The notes under the pieces: model-generated
Databases searched by the model: none
Seen by the model: the letters and a program-made list of their open reading frames with translations, nothing else
Told to the model about the DNA's origin: nothing
Made by a program: the position numbers and the translations under genes
From: Granulicella mallensis
GTDB taxonomy: Bacteria; Acidobacteriota; Terriglobia; Terriglobales; Acidobacteriaceae
DNA length: 64,000 bases
Assembly (NCBI RefSeq): GCF_014203225.1
Contig: NZ_JACHIO010000011.1
Location: forward strand, 156,548 to 220,547
Reading direction: 5' to 3'
Shown here: positions 33,053-41,333 of the stretch, one piece after another
Numbering within the stretch: position 1 is the stretch's first letter
How the letters are laid out: the number at the start of each line of letters is the position of its first letter

Positions 33053-34308
33053 TAGTCTTTGTCCCCAGCCGCGCCTTCAGCCTTTGCCGTTGTGACCTTG
33101 GTGTTGTCGTCGAGGCCATACCCGCCCGATGTAATCACCATGTCCGACGCGCTGATGCCGCTCGTGATCTGCACCTTATCGGGAAGTCGAATGCCGATTT
33201 GGACCGGCTTCAGATGCGCTGCGCCGTCGCTGATGACCATGACGCCGAGGCTGCCGTCTTTCGCTGGGACCAGGGCCTGGGTTGGAATCTGCAAGGCATC
33301 CGGCACGGTTCGTCCCGCAATGGCGAGATGAACCGGAGTGCCCGCCTTCAGCTTGCCGTCGGGATTCTTGAGCTTCACCCAGACCTCGACGGTCGTCGAG
33401 CCTGGATCGAGCGCCGGGCTGATGAGGGAGACGGTGGCCTCGACCGGTTCGTCCATGCCGGGCACGGTGACCTGCGCTTTATCGCCGACCTTCATCCGCT
33501 GCGCTGTTGCCTGCGAGAGATGGACCTTCGCCAGCAGCGATGAGGTGTCCATCACGGTGATGAGCGGCGCGCCTGCCTGGGCGGTCTCGCCAGCGAACAG
33601 AGGACGGTCAGTCACAACCCCGTCGATGGGGCTGCGCAGTGAGGCATAGCTCAACTGTGCCTCGGCGTTCTGGAACTTGCCTTTGGCGGAGGTCAACTGG
33701 CCCTCTGCACTCTTGCCTGCGGCCGCGTGGCTGACGCTCTGCACAGACTGCAGGTGCTTGGCCGCGGAGTCGTACGCGGCTTGTGCCTGCACCAGCGCTG
33801 CCTCTGCGGTGTCGAGATCGCGTCCTGGAATCGCGCCTTCTTTGAGCAACTGCCTGCGGCCGCTCACAATGCTGCGATTGAGCTCGAGATTCGCCTTGGC
33901 CTGAGCAAGATCCAGCTCGGCCTTCTGGGTGTCCTCTGGCATCTGTGCCTTGGTCGTTTGGTCGTAGGCGGCTTCGGCTGCCGTATAGCTGCCGCGATTG
34001 TCGAGAGCCGTCGCCGCAAGGTCGCGGTCTTCCAGAGACACCAGAAGTTGTCCCACATGGACATGAGCTCCACGCTGCACGTAAAACTCCTTGACCGGCG
34101 CGCTGATCTTCGGCGACAGAGCCGCCTGTGCCAGTGGCGCGAGGATGGCATCGCCGGTGATCTGCTCTGAGATGGGACCGGTCTCGGGTTTGGCAGCTTC
34201 TACTGAAACCGCGACCTCAGGTGTGGGCTCGGTCTTCTTGCAACCTGCTGTGCTGAGGCAGAACAACACGGCGCCAAAGCCAATGAAATTTCGTGAGCAA
34301 AGAAGCAT
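33052..34308 (-). CDS. RND periplasmic adaptor lipoprotein (MFP family)
   Basis: The membrane-fusion subunit linking the RND pump to TolC. 418 residues: lipoprotein signal with lipobox LSTAGC (Cys23), a lipoyl half (SAPVKEFYVQRGAHVHVGQLLVSL), a long alpha-hairpin (about 110-210, Ala/Gln/Glu-rich), the second lipoyl half (LRSPIDGVVTDRPLFAGETAQAG), then a beta-barrel and a membrane-proximal domain. ATG 34308 lies three bases after the TolC-family stop, and the stop overlaps the pump start. The architecture is complete and typical. Confidence 0.93.
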   Translation of the reverse strand: MLLCSRNFIGFGAVLFCLSTAGCKKTEPTPEVAVSVEAAKPETGPISEQITGDAILAPLAQAALSPKISAPVKEFYVQRGAHVHVGQLLVSLEDRDLAATALDNRGSYTAAEAAYDQTTKAQMPEDTQKAELDLAQAKANLELNRSIVSGRRQLLKEGAIPGRDLDTAEAALVQAQAAYDSAAKHLQSVQSVSHAAAGKSAEGQLTSAKGKFQNAEAQLSYASLRSPIDGVVTDRPLFAGETAQAGAPLITVMDTSSLLAKVHLSQATAQRMKVGDKAQVTVPGMDEPVEATVSLISPALDPGSTTVEVWVKLKNPDGKLKAGTPVHLAIAGRTVPDALQIPTQALVPAKDGSLGVMVISDGAAHLKPVQIGIRLPDKVQITSGISASDMVITSGGYGLDDNTKVTTAKAEGAAGDKD

Positions 34309-34311
34309 GGG

Positions 34312-35685
34312 TTAAAACCTTCCCGTGAGTGTCTGGAGGTTAGCGAGTGCAACCTGGTAGCGAACTGCGCCATCGGCGCGCGCGGCTTCGGCGGAGAGGA
34401 GCGTGTTCTGTGCGTCGACGACTTCGAATACCGTGCCCTCGCCGCCCGTATAACGGAGCCGTGTCAGGCGCAAACTCTCCTGCGCGGTCATGATGCTCTG
34501 GTCGAGTGAGGCCAGTTGATCGCGTGCAGCGGCGGCTTCGTCGTAAAACTCAGCGAGGTTTGCGATCAACCGGCGCTGCGCCGCGGAGAGCGCCACCTTG
34601 GCGGCATCGCGGCGAATCTCGCTCTGCTTCACCTTGTGCTGCGTCGCAAGCCAGTCCCAGAGAGGAATGTCCAGGGTGGCGCTGGCCGAGTAGCCGAGAT
34701 TTCGCGCCCCATCCGGGCCCTTAGCGGCGAACTGAGGGGCGTCGACGCCATAGGTGAAGTTCAGGCCGAGGTCAGGGAGATACGCTGCACGTGCCGACGT
34801 AACCTCCGCCTGGCTCGCGTGCAGCGAGGCCAGGGCACTCTTTAGTTCGGCGTTGTTCTTCGCGGCGTCCGCTTCGATATCGCTGCGATCGGGAAGCACT
34901 GGTACCGCGGTGGCTTCGGTCTTGAAAGCTGTACGCGGGTCAGGGAAGAGCAGCACGCCAAGCTCCAGCCGGGCTCGTGTCGCAGACACCTGCGCGTCGG
35001 CCAGATCGCGTGTACGCTGCTGCTGCTGCAACTGAGCCTTTACAACATCGGCGTGGGCCGACTCCCGTGCCTCTTGGCGTTGCTGGGTAAGCGTTACGAA
35101 GTGATTGGCCTCATCGGCGGCGCCCTGAAGAGCGGTGAGCTTCGTCTCCGCCGAGATCAGTCCGTAGTACAGCGTCACCACCGCCGACACCAGGCCCCGT
35201 CGCGCGATCTCCATCTCGGCGGCTGCCTTTGCGGCGTTGGCATCGGCCAGGCTTACGGCGCTGAACTGCTGCAGGCCCACCGTCTCGTTGACGACTCCCT
35301 GGCTGGCATATTCATGCACGGCGTTGTTAGCGATGAAGCGCGGCGCGGGGGCATTGGCCGTCTGGCCGATGCGGTCACCCGACCCGTTGCCCTGGGTGAA
35401 GAGATACTGGTTGTGAAAGCTTGCCGAGGGCAGCAGGCCTGCACGCGCGATGGAGCGGTCCAGTTGGGAGGCACGGCTCTCGGCCGAGGCTGAGGCAAAC
35501 CCGGATTCGTTAGCCTCGGCACGGCGAATCGCCTCGTCCAGCGAGATCGTTGTGACAGCCTCCGTGGTTGCGGCTCGGGTTGACGCGGATTGTGCCGTCA
35601 ACGGTTTTGCACAGAGGGGCAAAGCGAGGCAGAGAGCCAGGCCCGCGCGAAGGTTGCTGATGGAGCGGCGAGACATCATTCGCAT
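34312..35685 (-). CDS. TolC-family outer-membrane efflux protein
   Basis: The outer-membrane exit channel of the pump, about 457 residues. A signal peptide (to about residue 30, ending LTAQS) is followed by two repeats of long helices with the TolC-type motifs SLDEAIRRAEANE, TLDIPLWDW and the conserved LRYTGGEGTVFEVVDAQNTLLSAEAARADG near the C-terminus. The start is uncertain: ATG 35685 is used, and a GTG six codons upstream (35703) is possible. It is the first gene of the efflux operon; a promoter should lie in the 170 bases shared with the divergent gene at 35853. Confidence 0.9.
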   Translation of the reverse strand: MRMMSRRSISNLRAGLALCLALPLCAKPLTAQSASTRAATTEAVTTISLDEAIRRAEANESGFASASAESRASQLDRSIARAGLLPSASFHNQYLFTQGNGSGDRIGQTANAPAPRFIANNAVHEYASQGVVNETVGLQQFSAVSLADANAAKAAAEMEIARRGLVSAVVTLYYGLISAETKLTALQGAADEANHFVTLTQQRQEARESAHADVVKAQLQQQQRTRDLADAQVSATRARLELGVLLFPDPRTAFKTEATAVPVLPDRSDIEADAAKNNAELKSALASLHASQAEVTSARAAYLPDLGLNFTYGVDAPQFAAKGPDGARNLGYSASATLDIPLWDWLATQHKVKQSEIRRDAAKVALSAAQRRLIANLAEFYDEAAAARDQLASLDQSIMTAQESLRLTRLRYTGGEGTVFEVVDAQNTLLSAEAARADGAVRYQVALANLQTLTGRF

Positions 35686-35852
35686 AAAGCCTATCGCCCC
35701 CACCTTAATGTTTGCTGAAGAACAACATGCAGGGCCTCGGAGTCAAGCTCTATCCGCTGTGGATTGTGAGATTTATCTTTGTCGAGAATTGTCAATGTTT
35801 GAACCGTTTAGGGGGCCTAAGGCGTCTGTTATGGAGGACGTTCTTTTTAACT

Positions 35853-36860
35853 ATGGGCATTAGGAAATTTATCTGTATTTTTGCTTTCTGTTTCTCTGCA
35901 GTTTATGCATCTGGTTACGCATCTGGGCAGTTAATTTCGGCTCCTGAGCCGCAGGCTGCAGGTGTGACCGGAACCGTGACCGATGTTGAAGGCGGTGCGA
36001 TCCCCGGAGCGACGATCAGCGTCGACGGGCCCTCCCCCGGCGATCACCACAAGGCCACGGCAGACGGGGATGGATATTTCGCGCTCATCGGTCTCCATCC
36101 GTCCGTCTCCTATCACGCCACGGTCACCGCAAAGGGATTTGCGGACTGGACCTCGCCTGCTCTCGTGCTTACGCCGGGACAGGAGTCTGAGATCGCCGAC
36201 ATCAAGCTCACGGTCTCGACGGTGCAGACGGTAGATGCGATTAGCGCTTCGGAGCTTGCCGTGGAGCAGATCAAGGCGGAGGAGCAGCAGCGCGTTCTGG
36301 GCATCATTCCCAACTTTTATGTCTCCTACGATCATCGGTTTGTGCCGATGTCGACGAAGCTGAAGTACAAGCTCGCGTTTAAAACCTCCACCGATGTCGT
36401 TACCTTCGGTACGGCGATCTTTCTGGCGGGTATCAACCAGGCTGGAGACACGCCCGATTACGTTCAGGGTGCAAAAGGCTATGGTCAGCGCGTTGGTGCT
36501 GCCTACGCTGACGCTGCCTCCGACATCATGATCGGCGGCGCTGTACTGCCTTCTCTGCTGCATCAGGACCCGCGCTATTTTTACCAGGGCACGGGGACGA
36601 CAAAGTCTCGTGTCATGCACGCCCTCGCCAGTCCCTTTATCGCCAAGGGTGACAACGGCCGCGAGGAGTTCAACTACTCCAGCATTGGTGGCGACTTTGC
36701 CGCGGCTGCGCTGACCAATGTGTACTATCCTCCCTCCAATCGCGGCCCGGGCCTGGTCTTTAGCAGTGCTTTGACCACCACGGGCGGCCGTATGATCAGC
36801 GCGCTGGCCCAGGAGTTCATCCTGAGCAAGTTCACCAGCAGAGGGAAGGACCCCAAGTAA
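35853..36860 (+). CDS. Exported CarboxypepD-reg domain protein, outer-membrane-like
   Basis: 335 residues: an N-terminal signal segment (FICIFAFCFSAVYASGYASG), a carboxypeptidase-regulatory-like sandwich (about 37-115, GVTGTVTDVEGGAIPGATISV), then a region of beta-strand character with YDHRFVPMS, LLHQDPRYFYQGTG and YYPPSNRGPG. This second part recalls a conserved domain common in Acidobacteria, but I cannot name its function. ATG 35853 is chosen because the signal peptide follows it; GGAGG lies 15 bases upstream, rather far, so an upstream non-ATG start is possible. It is divergent from the efflux operon. Confidence 0.7.
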   Translation: MGIRKFICIFAFCFSAVYASGYASGQLISAPEPQAAGVTGTVTDVEGGAIPGATISVDGPSPGDHHKATADGDGYFALIGLHPSVSYHATVTAKGFADWTSPALVLTPGQESEIADIKLTVSTVQTVDAISASELAVEQIKAEEQQRVLGIIPNFYVSYDHRFVPMSTKLKYKLAFKTSTDVVTFGTAIFLAGINQAGDTPDYVQGAKGYGQRVGAAYADAASDIMIGGAVLPSLLHQDPRYFYQGTGTTKSRVMHALASPFIAKGDNGREEFNYSSIGGDFAAAALTNVYYPPSNRGPGLVFSSALTTTGGRMISALAQEFILSKFTSRGKDPK

Positions 36861-36977
36861 GGGTGTCCGTTTTTGCTGGATCTATGTCGTGGCGTCAGGG
36901 CTGCAATCCTCCTAGATTCGTACTTGTCAGACGCTGTAACGCGAAGAGCGTACAGCAACTGCAAGGAGGATCCAGCT

Positions 36978-37628
36978 ATGACTGCTACGCAAACCCCGAC
37001 TCTGATTCCCGATACCACGCTCGCGAAAGAAGCTACCGATATTCTTCGCGAGCATGGAACGGACTTGATCTACAACCACTCTGTCCGTGTCTACCTGTTC
37101 GCAGCGGAACAGGGGCGGCAGGCGAAGCTGCGTTTCGATCCGGAACTGCTGTACGTCAGTGCGGCGTTTCACGATCTCGGATTGATCAAGGCCTTCTCCA
37201 GCGCGACTGAGCGCTTTGAAGTCGATGGCGCGAACGCGGTGCGCCAGTTCCTGACCACTCACAAGATTCCTGAGGACCAGATCCAGGTCGCGTGGCGTGC
37301 GATTGCACTGCACACCACGCCGGGCGTAACGCAGTATATGGAGCCCGAGGTGGCCCTGCTGTTCTCCGGTGTAGGGCTCGATGTGCTGGGGGAAGGGTTC
37401 GACACTTTTCCCGTAGAGGTTCGCGAGGAGATCGTCGCAGCCTACCCGCGCGTTGATTTCAAGGAGGGCATCGTCAAGGCGTTCTTTGGCGGCTTCGCGC
37501 ACAAGCCGGGCTCGACCTGGGGGACGGTCAAGGCCGATGTCTGTGAGCGATTTATTTCGGGGTACAAGAGCCCTAACTTTTGTGACCTGATCGCGAACTC
37601 TCCGTTCCCGAACTCGATTCGTCACTAA
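36978..37628 (+). CDS. HD-domain hydrolase, cyanamide hydratase-like
   Basis: A 216-residue cytoplasmic protein with an HD-type metal site: NHSVRVYLFA near residue 35 (first His), AAFHDLGL (the HD pair) and further His/Asp in ALHTTPG. The order and length resemble the HD proteins called cyanamide hydratase family, which often sit beside a GlxA-type regulator, as here. ATG 36978 follows GGAGG. The real substrate is unknown: HD proteins include nucleotidases and hydratases. It is convergent with the GlxA-type gene across the inverted repeat at 37681. Confidence 0.72.
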   Translation: MTATQTPTLIPDTTLAKEATDILREHGTDLIYNHSVRVYLFAAEQGRQAKLRFDPELLYVSAAFHDLGLIKAFSSATERFEVDGANAVRQFLTTHKIPEDQIQVAWRAIALHTTPGVTQYMEPEVALLFSGVGLDVLGEGFDTFPVEVREEIVAAYPRVDFKEGIVKAFFGGFAHKPGSTWGTVKADVCERFISGYKSPNFCDLIANSPFPNSIRH

Positions 37629-37680
37629 GTTCGCAAGGCTGGTTGGAGCGTTGTGTCTGTCGCAGGAGCTCGGCGCTAGC

Positions 37681-37790
37681 CAGAAGCAGATTTCCTTCGG
37701 GAATGACAACAAGAAAGACAAAAGCAACAGCAATTCCATGTTTTTGCCTTTGCTTTTCTTGTTGTCATTCCCGAAGGGAATGTGCTTCTG
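37681..37790. repeat. Long inverted repeat, family A, second copy
   Basis: Arms of about 47 bases (37681-37727 and 37744-37790), nearly identical when one is reversed, share the core GGGAATGACAACAAGAAA with the element at 22072. It lies between two convergent genes (HD protein and GlxA-type regulator) and could end both transcripts. Confidence 0.85.
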
Positions 37791-37806
37791 AAACGTGCCA
37801 CAAATC

Positions 37807-38757
37807 CTATGCGGGTGTTTTGCGATTGAATCTGCGGCTATACTCTCCTGCTGTGACTCCGAGGATGCGAAGAAACGTGCGGCGCATCGAGTCGGCGTTC
37901 TGAAAACCGCTTGCGTCGGCGATTTCCTTGAGACCCATAGCGGAACTGTCGATCATCTGCTGAGCAGCTTCTACCCGCATGCGGTCGACAAACTGCCCTG
38001 GATTCATCTTTGTCTCCCGCAGACAGGTGCGAGTAAAGTGGCGGGGACTCATCCCGATTCGCTCGGCCAGGCGATCGACCGTCAGATTCTCGCGTAAGTT
38101 TTCCATCATCCATATCTGAAGTTCACGCAGCGGCTTGGACGTGACCGCCTGATGCGACAGCATATGGCTGTACTGTGCCTGGCCGCCGGGACGAACCAGA
38201 AACATCACAAGTCTGCGCGCTACATCGAGAGCGACTTTATGCCCATGATCTTCTTCCACGAGCGCCAGGGCCAGGTCGATGCCGGCGGTGATTCCGGCTG
38301 AGGTGTAGATAGAGCCATCGCGCAAGTAAATAGGATTGGGTCTCACCATTACATCTGGAAACTCTCTTGCAAGTCGATCGCAGAAGTCCCAGTGTGTAAC
38401 CACTTTTTTCCCGTCGAGAAGCCCTGCCGCAGCCAGCGTGAAAGCTCCTGTACAGATGGAGGCGACGCGTCTTGAACGCTCGGCTGCCCTTGTGGTCCAC
38501 GCAAGAAAGGTTTCGTCATACTGGCCGCTCTCCGCTCCCGGACCACCCACAATCATGAGTGTGTCAATGGGCCCGTCGATCTCCGCGAGCGGCTTTGCGC
38601 CGGTCAGGGAGATGCCGCGGTTTGTACGCAGCTCAGTATTCCCGTCCGGGCTTCCCAGGACGACCTCATAGCCTGGTACTTGAGAAAAGACTTCAAGCGG
38701 CCCGGTTACATCCAGAATCTGCACTGGTGGTGGGCCGGTAATAACGACAGTGCGCAT
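37807..38757 (-). CDS. GlxA-family transcriptional regulator (DJ-1/PfpI plus AraC HTH)
   Basis: A 316-residue regulator. Residues about 1-190 form a DJ-1/PfpI-like domain with the nucleophile-elbow region ASICTGAFTLAAAGLL, which keeps the Cys. Residues about 215-310 form an AraC-type DNA-binding domain with two helix-turn-helix units (LTVDRLAERIGMSPRHFTR, GLKEIADASGFQNADSMRRTF). Both domains look complete. It is 30 bases downstream of the MHS transporter on the same strand and convergent with the HD-domain gene. It probably regulates one or both; no binding site was recognised. Confidence 0.9.
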   Translation of the reverse strand: MRTVVITGPPPVQILDVTGPLEVFSQVPGYEVVLGSPDGNTELRTNRGISLTGAKPLAEIDGPIDTLMIVGGPGAESGQYDETFLAWTTRAAERSRRVASICTGAFTLAAAGLLDGKKVVTHWDFCDRLAREFPDVMVRPNPIYLRDGSIYTSAGITAGIDLALALVEEDHGHKVALDVARRLVMFLVRPGGQAQYSHMLSHQAVTSKPLRELQIWMMENLRENLTVDRLAERIGMSPRHFTRTCLRETKMNPGQFVDRMRVEAAQQMIDSSAMGLKEIADASGFQNADSMRRTFLRILGVTAGEYSRRFNRKTPA

Positions 38758-38787
38758 GATCTCGATTGTATGGAAGGTGCAGGTGCG

Positions 38788-40089
38788 TTACCCCCTCGTC
38801 GTAGAGAGATCGTCATCCTTGGTCTCCCGGATCGAAAGTAAGCCCAGGAACGTCAAAACAGCCGCTGTGGTGAGATAGTAGCCGACGTAGGGCAGGCCGT
38901 ACTTCTTGGCCAGTGACGTGGCGATGTACGGTGCCAGTGAAGCGCCCACAATGCCCGCCAGACTGAAGGCCAGTGAACTTCCGGTATAACGCACGCGCGT
39001 CGGAAAGAGCTCGGAGATGACCGTGCCGAGTGGTCCGTATGTAAGCCCCATCAGTGCCAGACCCAAGGCCAGCATGGCGACTGCGCCGACGGTGCCGGCC
39101 GAAAACATCGGGGCCATAATCAAACCGAAGACTCCGATAAGAGCGGTAACCCAGAGCATGACTGTCTTTCTTCCACGTTCCGCGAGCAACGCTGAGATGG
39201 GAATGGTCACTGCGAAGAAGATGACTCCGAATAACTGCATCAGCAGGAATTTACCGCGGGTATAGCCCAGCGCACTGGTTCCCCAGGACAGCGTGAAGAC
39301 GGTCATGAGATAGAAGAGCACGAACGTCGCCAGGCATACCGCGATGCCGGCGATGAGTGCCCGGGTATGGTCGCGAAACACCGTCAGCATGGGCAGCTTT
39401 ACCTGTTCGCCTCGATCCAGGGTCTCCTGGAAGACCGGAGTCTCGGTAATGGTCAATCGGACATAGAGTCCGAGAAAGACCAGCACCGCACTGGCGAGGA
39501 ACGGAAGCCGCCAGCCAAACGAGAAGAACTGTTTATCGGTGAGCCAGCGGGAGAGCACAAGGAAGACGCCGCCGGAGAGGAAGAAGCCAATCGGCGCGCC
39601 AAGTTGCGGAAACATGCCGTACCATGCACGTTTGTTCGGTGGCGCGTTCTCAATGGCCAACAGCACGGCACCGCCCCACTCGCCGCCTAGTCCGATTCCT
39701 TGTCCAAAGCGGCATAGCGCCAACAGCAGCGACGCCGCAATACCAATCGTGTGATACGTGGGTAATGCCCCAATGGCAACGGTTGAGATTCCCATGGTCG
39801 ACAGAGCGATGACCAGTGTGGTCTTGCGGCCAATGCGGTCGCCAAAGTGACCGAAGAGCGCTGACCCAATGGGCCGCGCCAGAAAGGCGATGCCGAAGGT
39901 CGCCAGCGAGGCCAGCTTCGCGGAAGCAGGATCGGCCGCCGAGAAGAATAGTTGTGGAAAGACGATCACTGCCGCAGTGGCATAGATGTAGAAGTCGAAG
40001 AACTCGATGGTCGTGCCGATCAGGCTGGCGAACAGAACCTGGCGCGGGGAGTTGATGGGCTTATGCGCCGGGGTAAGTGTGGTGTCCAT
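38788..40089 (-). CDS. MFS transporter, metabolite:H+ symporter (MHS) family
   Basis: A 433-residue inner-membrane permease of the MHS group (shikimate, proline/betaine, citrate-type). It shows the family opening ASLIGTTIEFFDFYIYATAA, the loop motif GHFGDRIGRKTTLV between helices 2 and 3, GEWGGAVLLAIE in helix 4-5 and 12 helices. No substrate can be assigned from sequence. It lies upstream of the GlxA-type gene on the same strand and may share a transcript. Confidence 0.88.
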   Translation of the reverse strand: MDTTLTPAHKPINSPRQVLFASLIGTTIEFFDFYIYATAAVIVFPQLFFSAADPASAKLASLATFGIAFLARPIGSALFGHFGDRIGRKTTLVIALSTMGISTVAIGALPTYHTIGIAASLLLALCRFGQGIGLGGEWGGAVLLAIENAPPNKRAWYGMFPQLGAPIGFFLSGGVFLVLSRWLTDKQFFSFGWRLPFLASAVLVFLGLYVRLTITETPVFQETLDRGEQVKLPMLTVFRDHTRALIAGIAVCLATFVLFYLMTVFTLSWGTSALGYTRGKFLLMQLFGVIFFAVTIPISALLAERGRKTVMLWVTALIGVFGLIMAPMFSAGTVGAVAMLALGLALMGLTYGPLGTVISELFPTRVRYTGSSLAFSLAGIVGASLAPYIATSLAKKYGLPYVGYYLTTAAVLTFLGLLSIRETKDDDLSTTRG

Positions 40090-40258
40090 TAAATCTCCGA
40101 TCCAGTTCTTCGTGCAGTTCGAATCTTTGCTGAGAGTACCTCTGAATTTACGACACGCTGGGTACTTTTGTTAAGGATGGCCAGTCTTTTCTCGGATAGA
40201 TCTTTACGAGTTACTAAGGAAGTTCTTTGTACTATTTGCACTGAGGAAGGGTAGTTTT

Positions 40259-40588
40259 ATGCCTAATGTACATGGTATTGAATTCAACGCAAATCAGTCA
40301 GAGCTAGTCAAAGATGTCATTCGCGAATTGCTGAAGGATGGCAATTGCGCCGTCTACGCATTACGCAACATGAAGCCGAACGGTGAGCTGCGCATGGCTT
40401 CGGCGCCTCCCATTCCGGGGCCAAGAAGAGCCAGCGGCGTGTTCCTGCGAGTTCGTCCTGGAATCAAGGAAGCGATCGCTGTACGTCCCATGAACGCCAA
40501 AGCAGGTGAGAAGAATATAAATATCTCCAAGCTGACCCAGGCCGAACTGCTCGAGACCGTTCGGAAGTGGCGAAAAGAGACGAAGTAA
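40259..40588 (+). CDS. Hypothetical protein
   Basis: A 109-residue basic protein (pI clearly high from many Arg and Lys) with no membrane span or signal. It starts at ATG 40259 behind GAAGG. Residues 10-25 (NQSELVKDVIRELLKDG) form an amphipathic helix; a Pro-rich segment (APPIPGPRR) precedes a basic stretch; the C-terminus (LTQAELLETVRKWRKETK) is another helix. No family is recognised. The gene stands alone, divergent from the MHS transporter. Confidence 0.55.
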   Translation: MPNVHGIEFNANQSELVKDVIRELLKDGNCAVYALRNMKPNGELRMASAPPIPGPRRASGVFLRVRPGIKEAIAVRPMNAKAGEKNINISKLTQAELLETVRKWRKETK

Positions 40589-40795
40589 ACGGCAATGTGC
40601 GCTCGTGCATGAATAGCGCAATGTCAAAAGCCCCGAGCTTTTGTGACCTATTGTCTTCATCCTGCAATATCCCTTCAAAAGAGGATCACTTCGGCTCTAG
40701 TCAGTCGAGGTGATCCATCCCTCTGCTCCACCCTTTGGCAAGGTCTTTCTGGATTTATCCCCTGTCAGCTGTATACTTGTCCGGCAGAGGCGTTC

Positions 40796-41125
40796 ATGGT
40801 ATTCCGTCGCAACAGACAAGCGTGTCTAAGTTTCCTTTGCTTTCTGTTTATCATCAATGCGAGGCACTATTTTTCCTCCGTATTTCTGGGTATTGGCAAA
40901 GTAATACTTCTGCTCCTGCTTTCCAGCCTGTTGATGTTCCTGGTCGTACGATCAGCGGATATCTATCGGCACTTAATAGCCGGTCTTCAGGCGCTCTGCC
41001 TGAATCTGTTTGAACCGGTTCTCGATTTTGGATACGTAAAACGGTCTAGTGCGTCGCTTATCGTTCCTCGGAAGCCGACTCTTCCTTTTCGCTTTCAACT
41101 TCCTCCGCCAGTCTCCTTTCTCTAA
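40796..41125 (+). CDS. Possible small membrane protein upstream of yidC paralogue
   Basis: A 109-residue frame from ATG 40796 with AGAGG six bases upstream. It contains two hydrophobic segments (CLSFLCFLFII and VILLLLLSSLLMFLVV) and a Pro-rich tail. Whether it is expressed is unclear; the region has no strong coding signal and other frames are partly open. It precedes the yidC paralogue by 208 bases. The whole 40590-41333 stretch contains little else: a hairpin (GGATCACTTCG/CGAGGTGATCC at 40683-40716) and an 8-bp repeat (GTCATCAG/CTGATGAC) near 41145. Confidence 0.3.
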   Translation: MVFRRNRQACLSFLCFLFIINARHYFSSVFLGIGKVILLLLLSSLLMFLVVRSADIYRHLIAGLQALCLNLFEPVLDFGYVKRSSASLIVPRKPTLPFRFQLPPPVSFL

Positions 41126-41333
41126 TCCCTATCGATCTCAAGTGCATGCAGTCATCAGAACTGCCATGCCTCTATTTGCTTCCTGATGACCGCATTCCAG
41201 CATCGAGTGGAATTAGCGGGGCATTGCCAGCTCTGTAGAAGCTCTGGCAATGCAGGTGGCTTTGATCGTCTGCGATCCATTGATCCAGCAGGTATCGCCC
41301 AGACTCTGGGCGTCGATATCCAGGAGAATTCCA

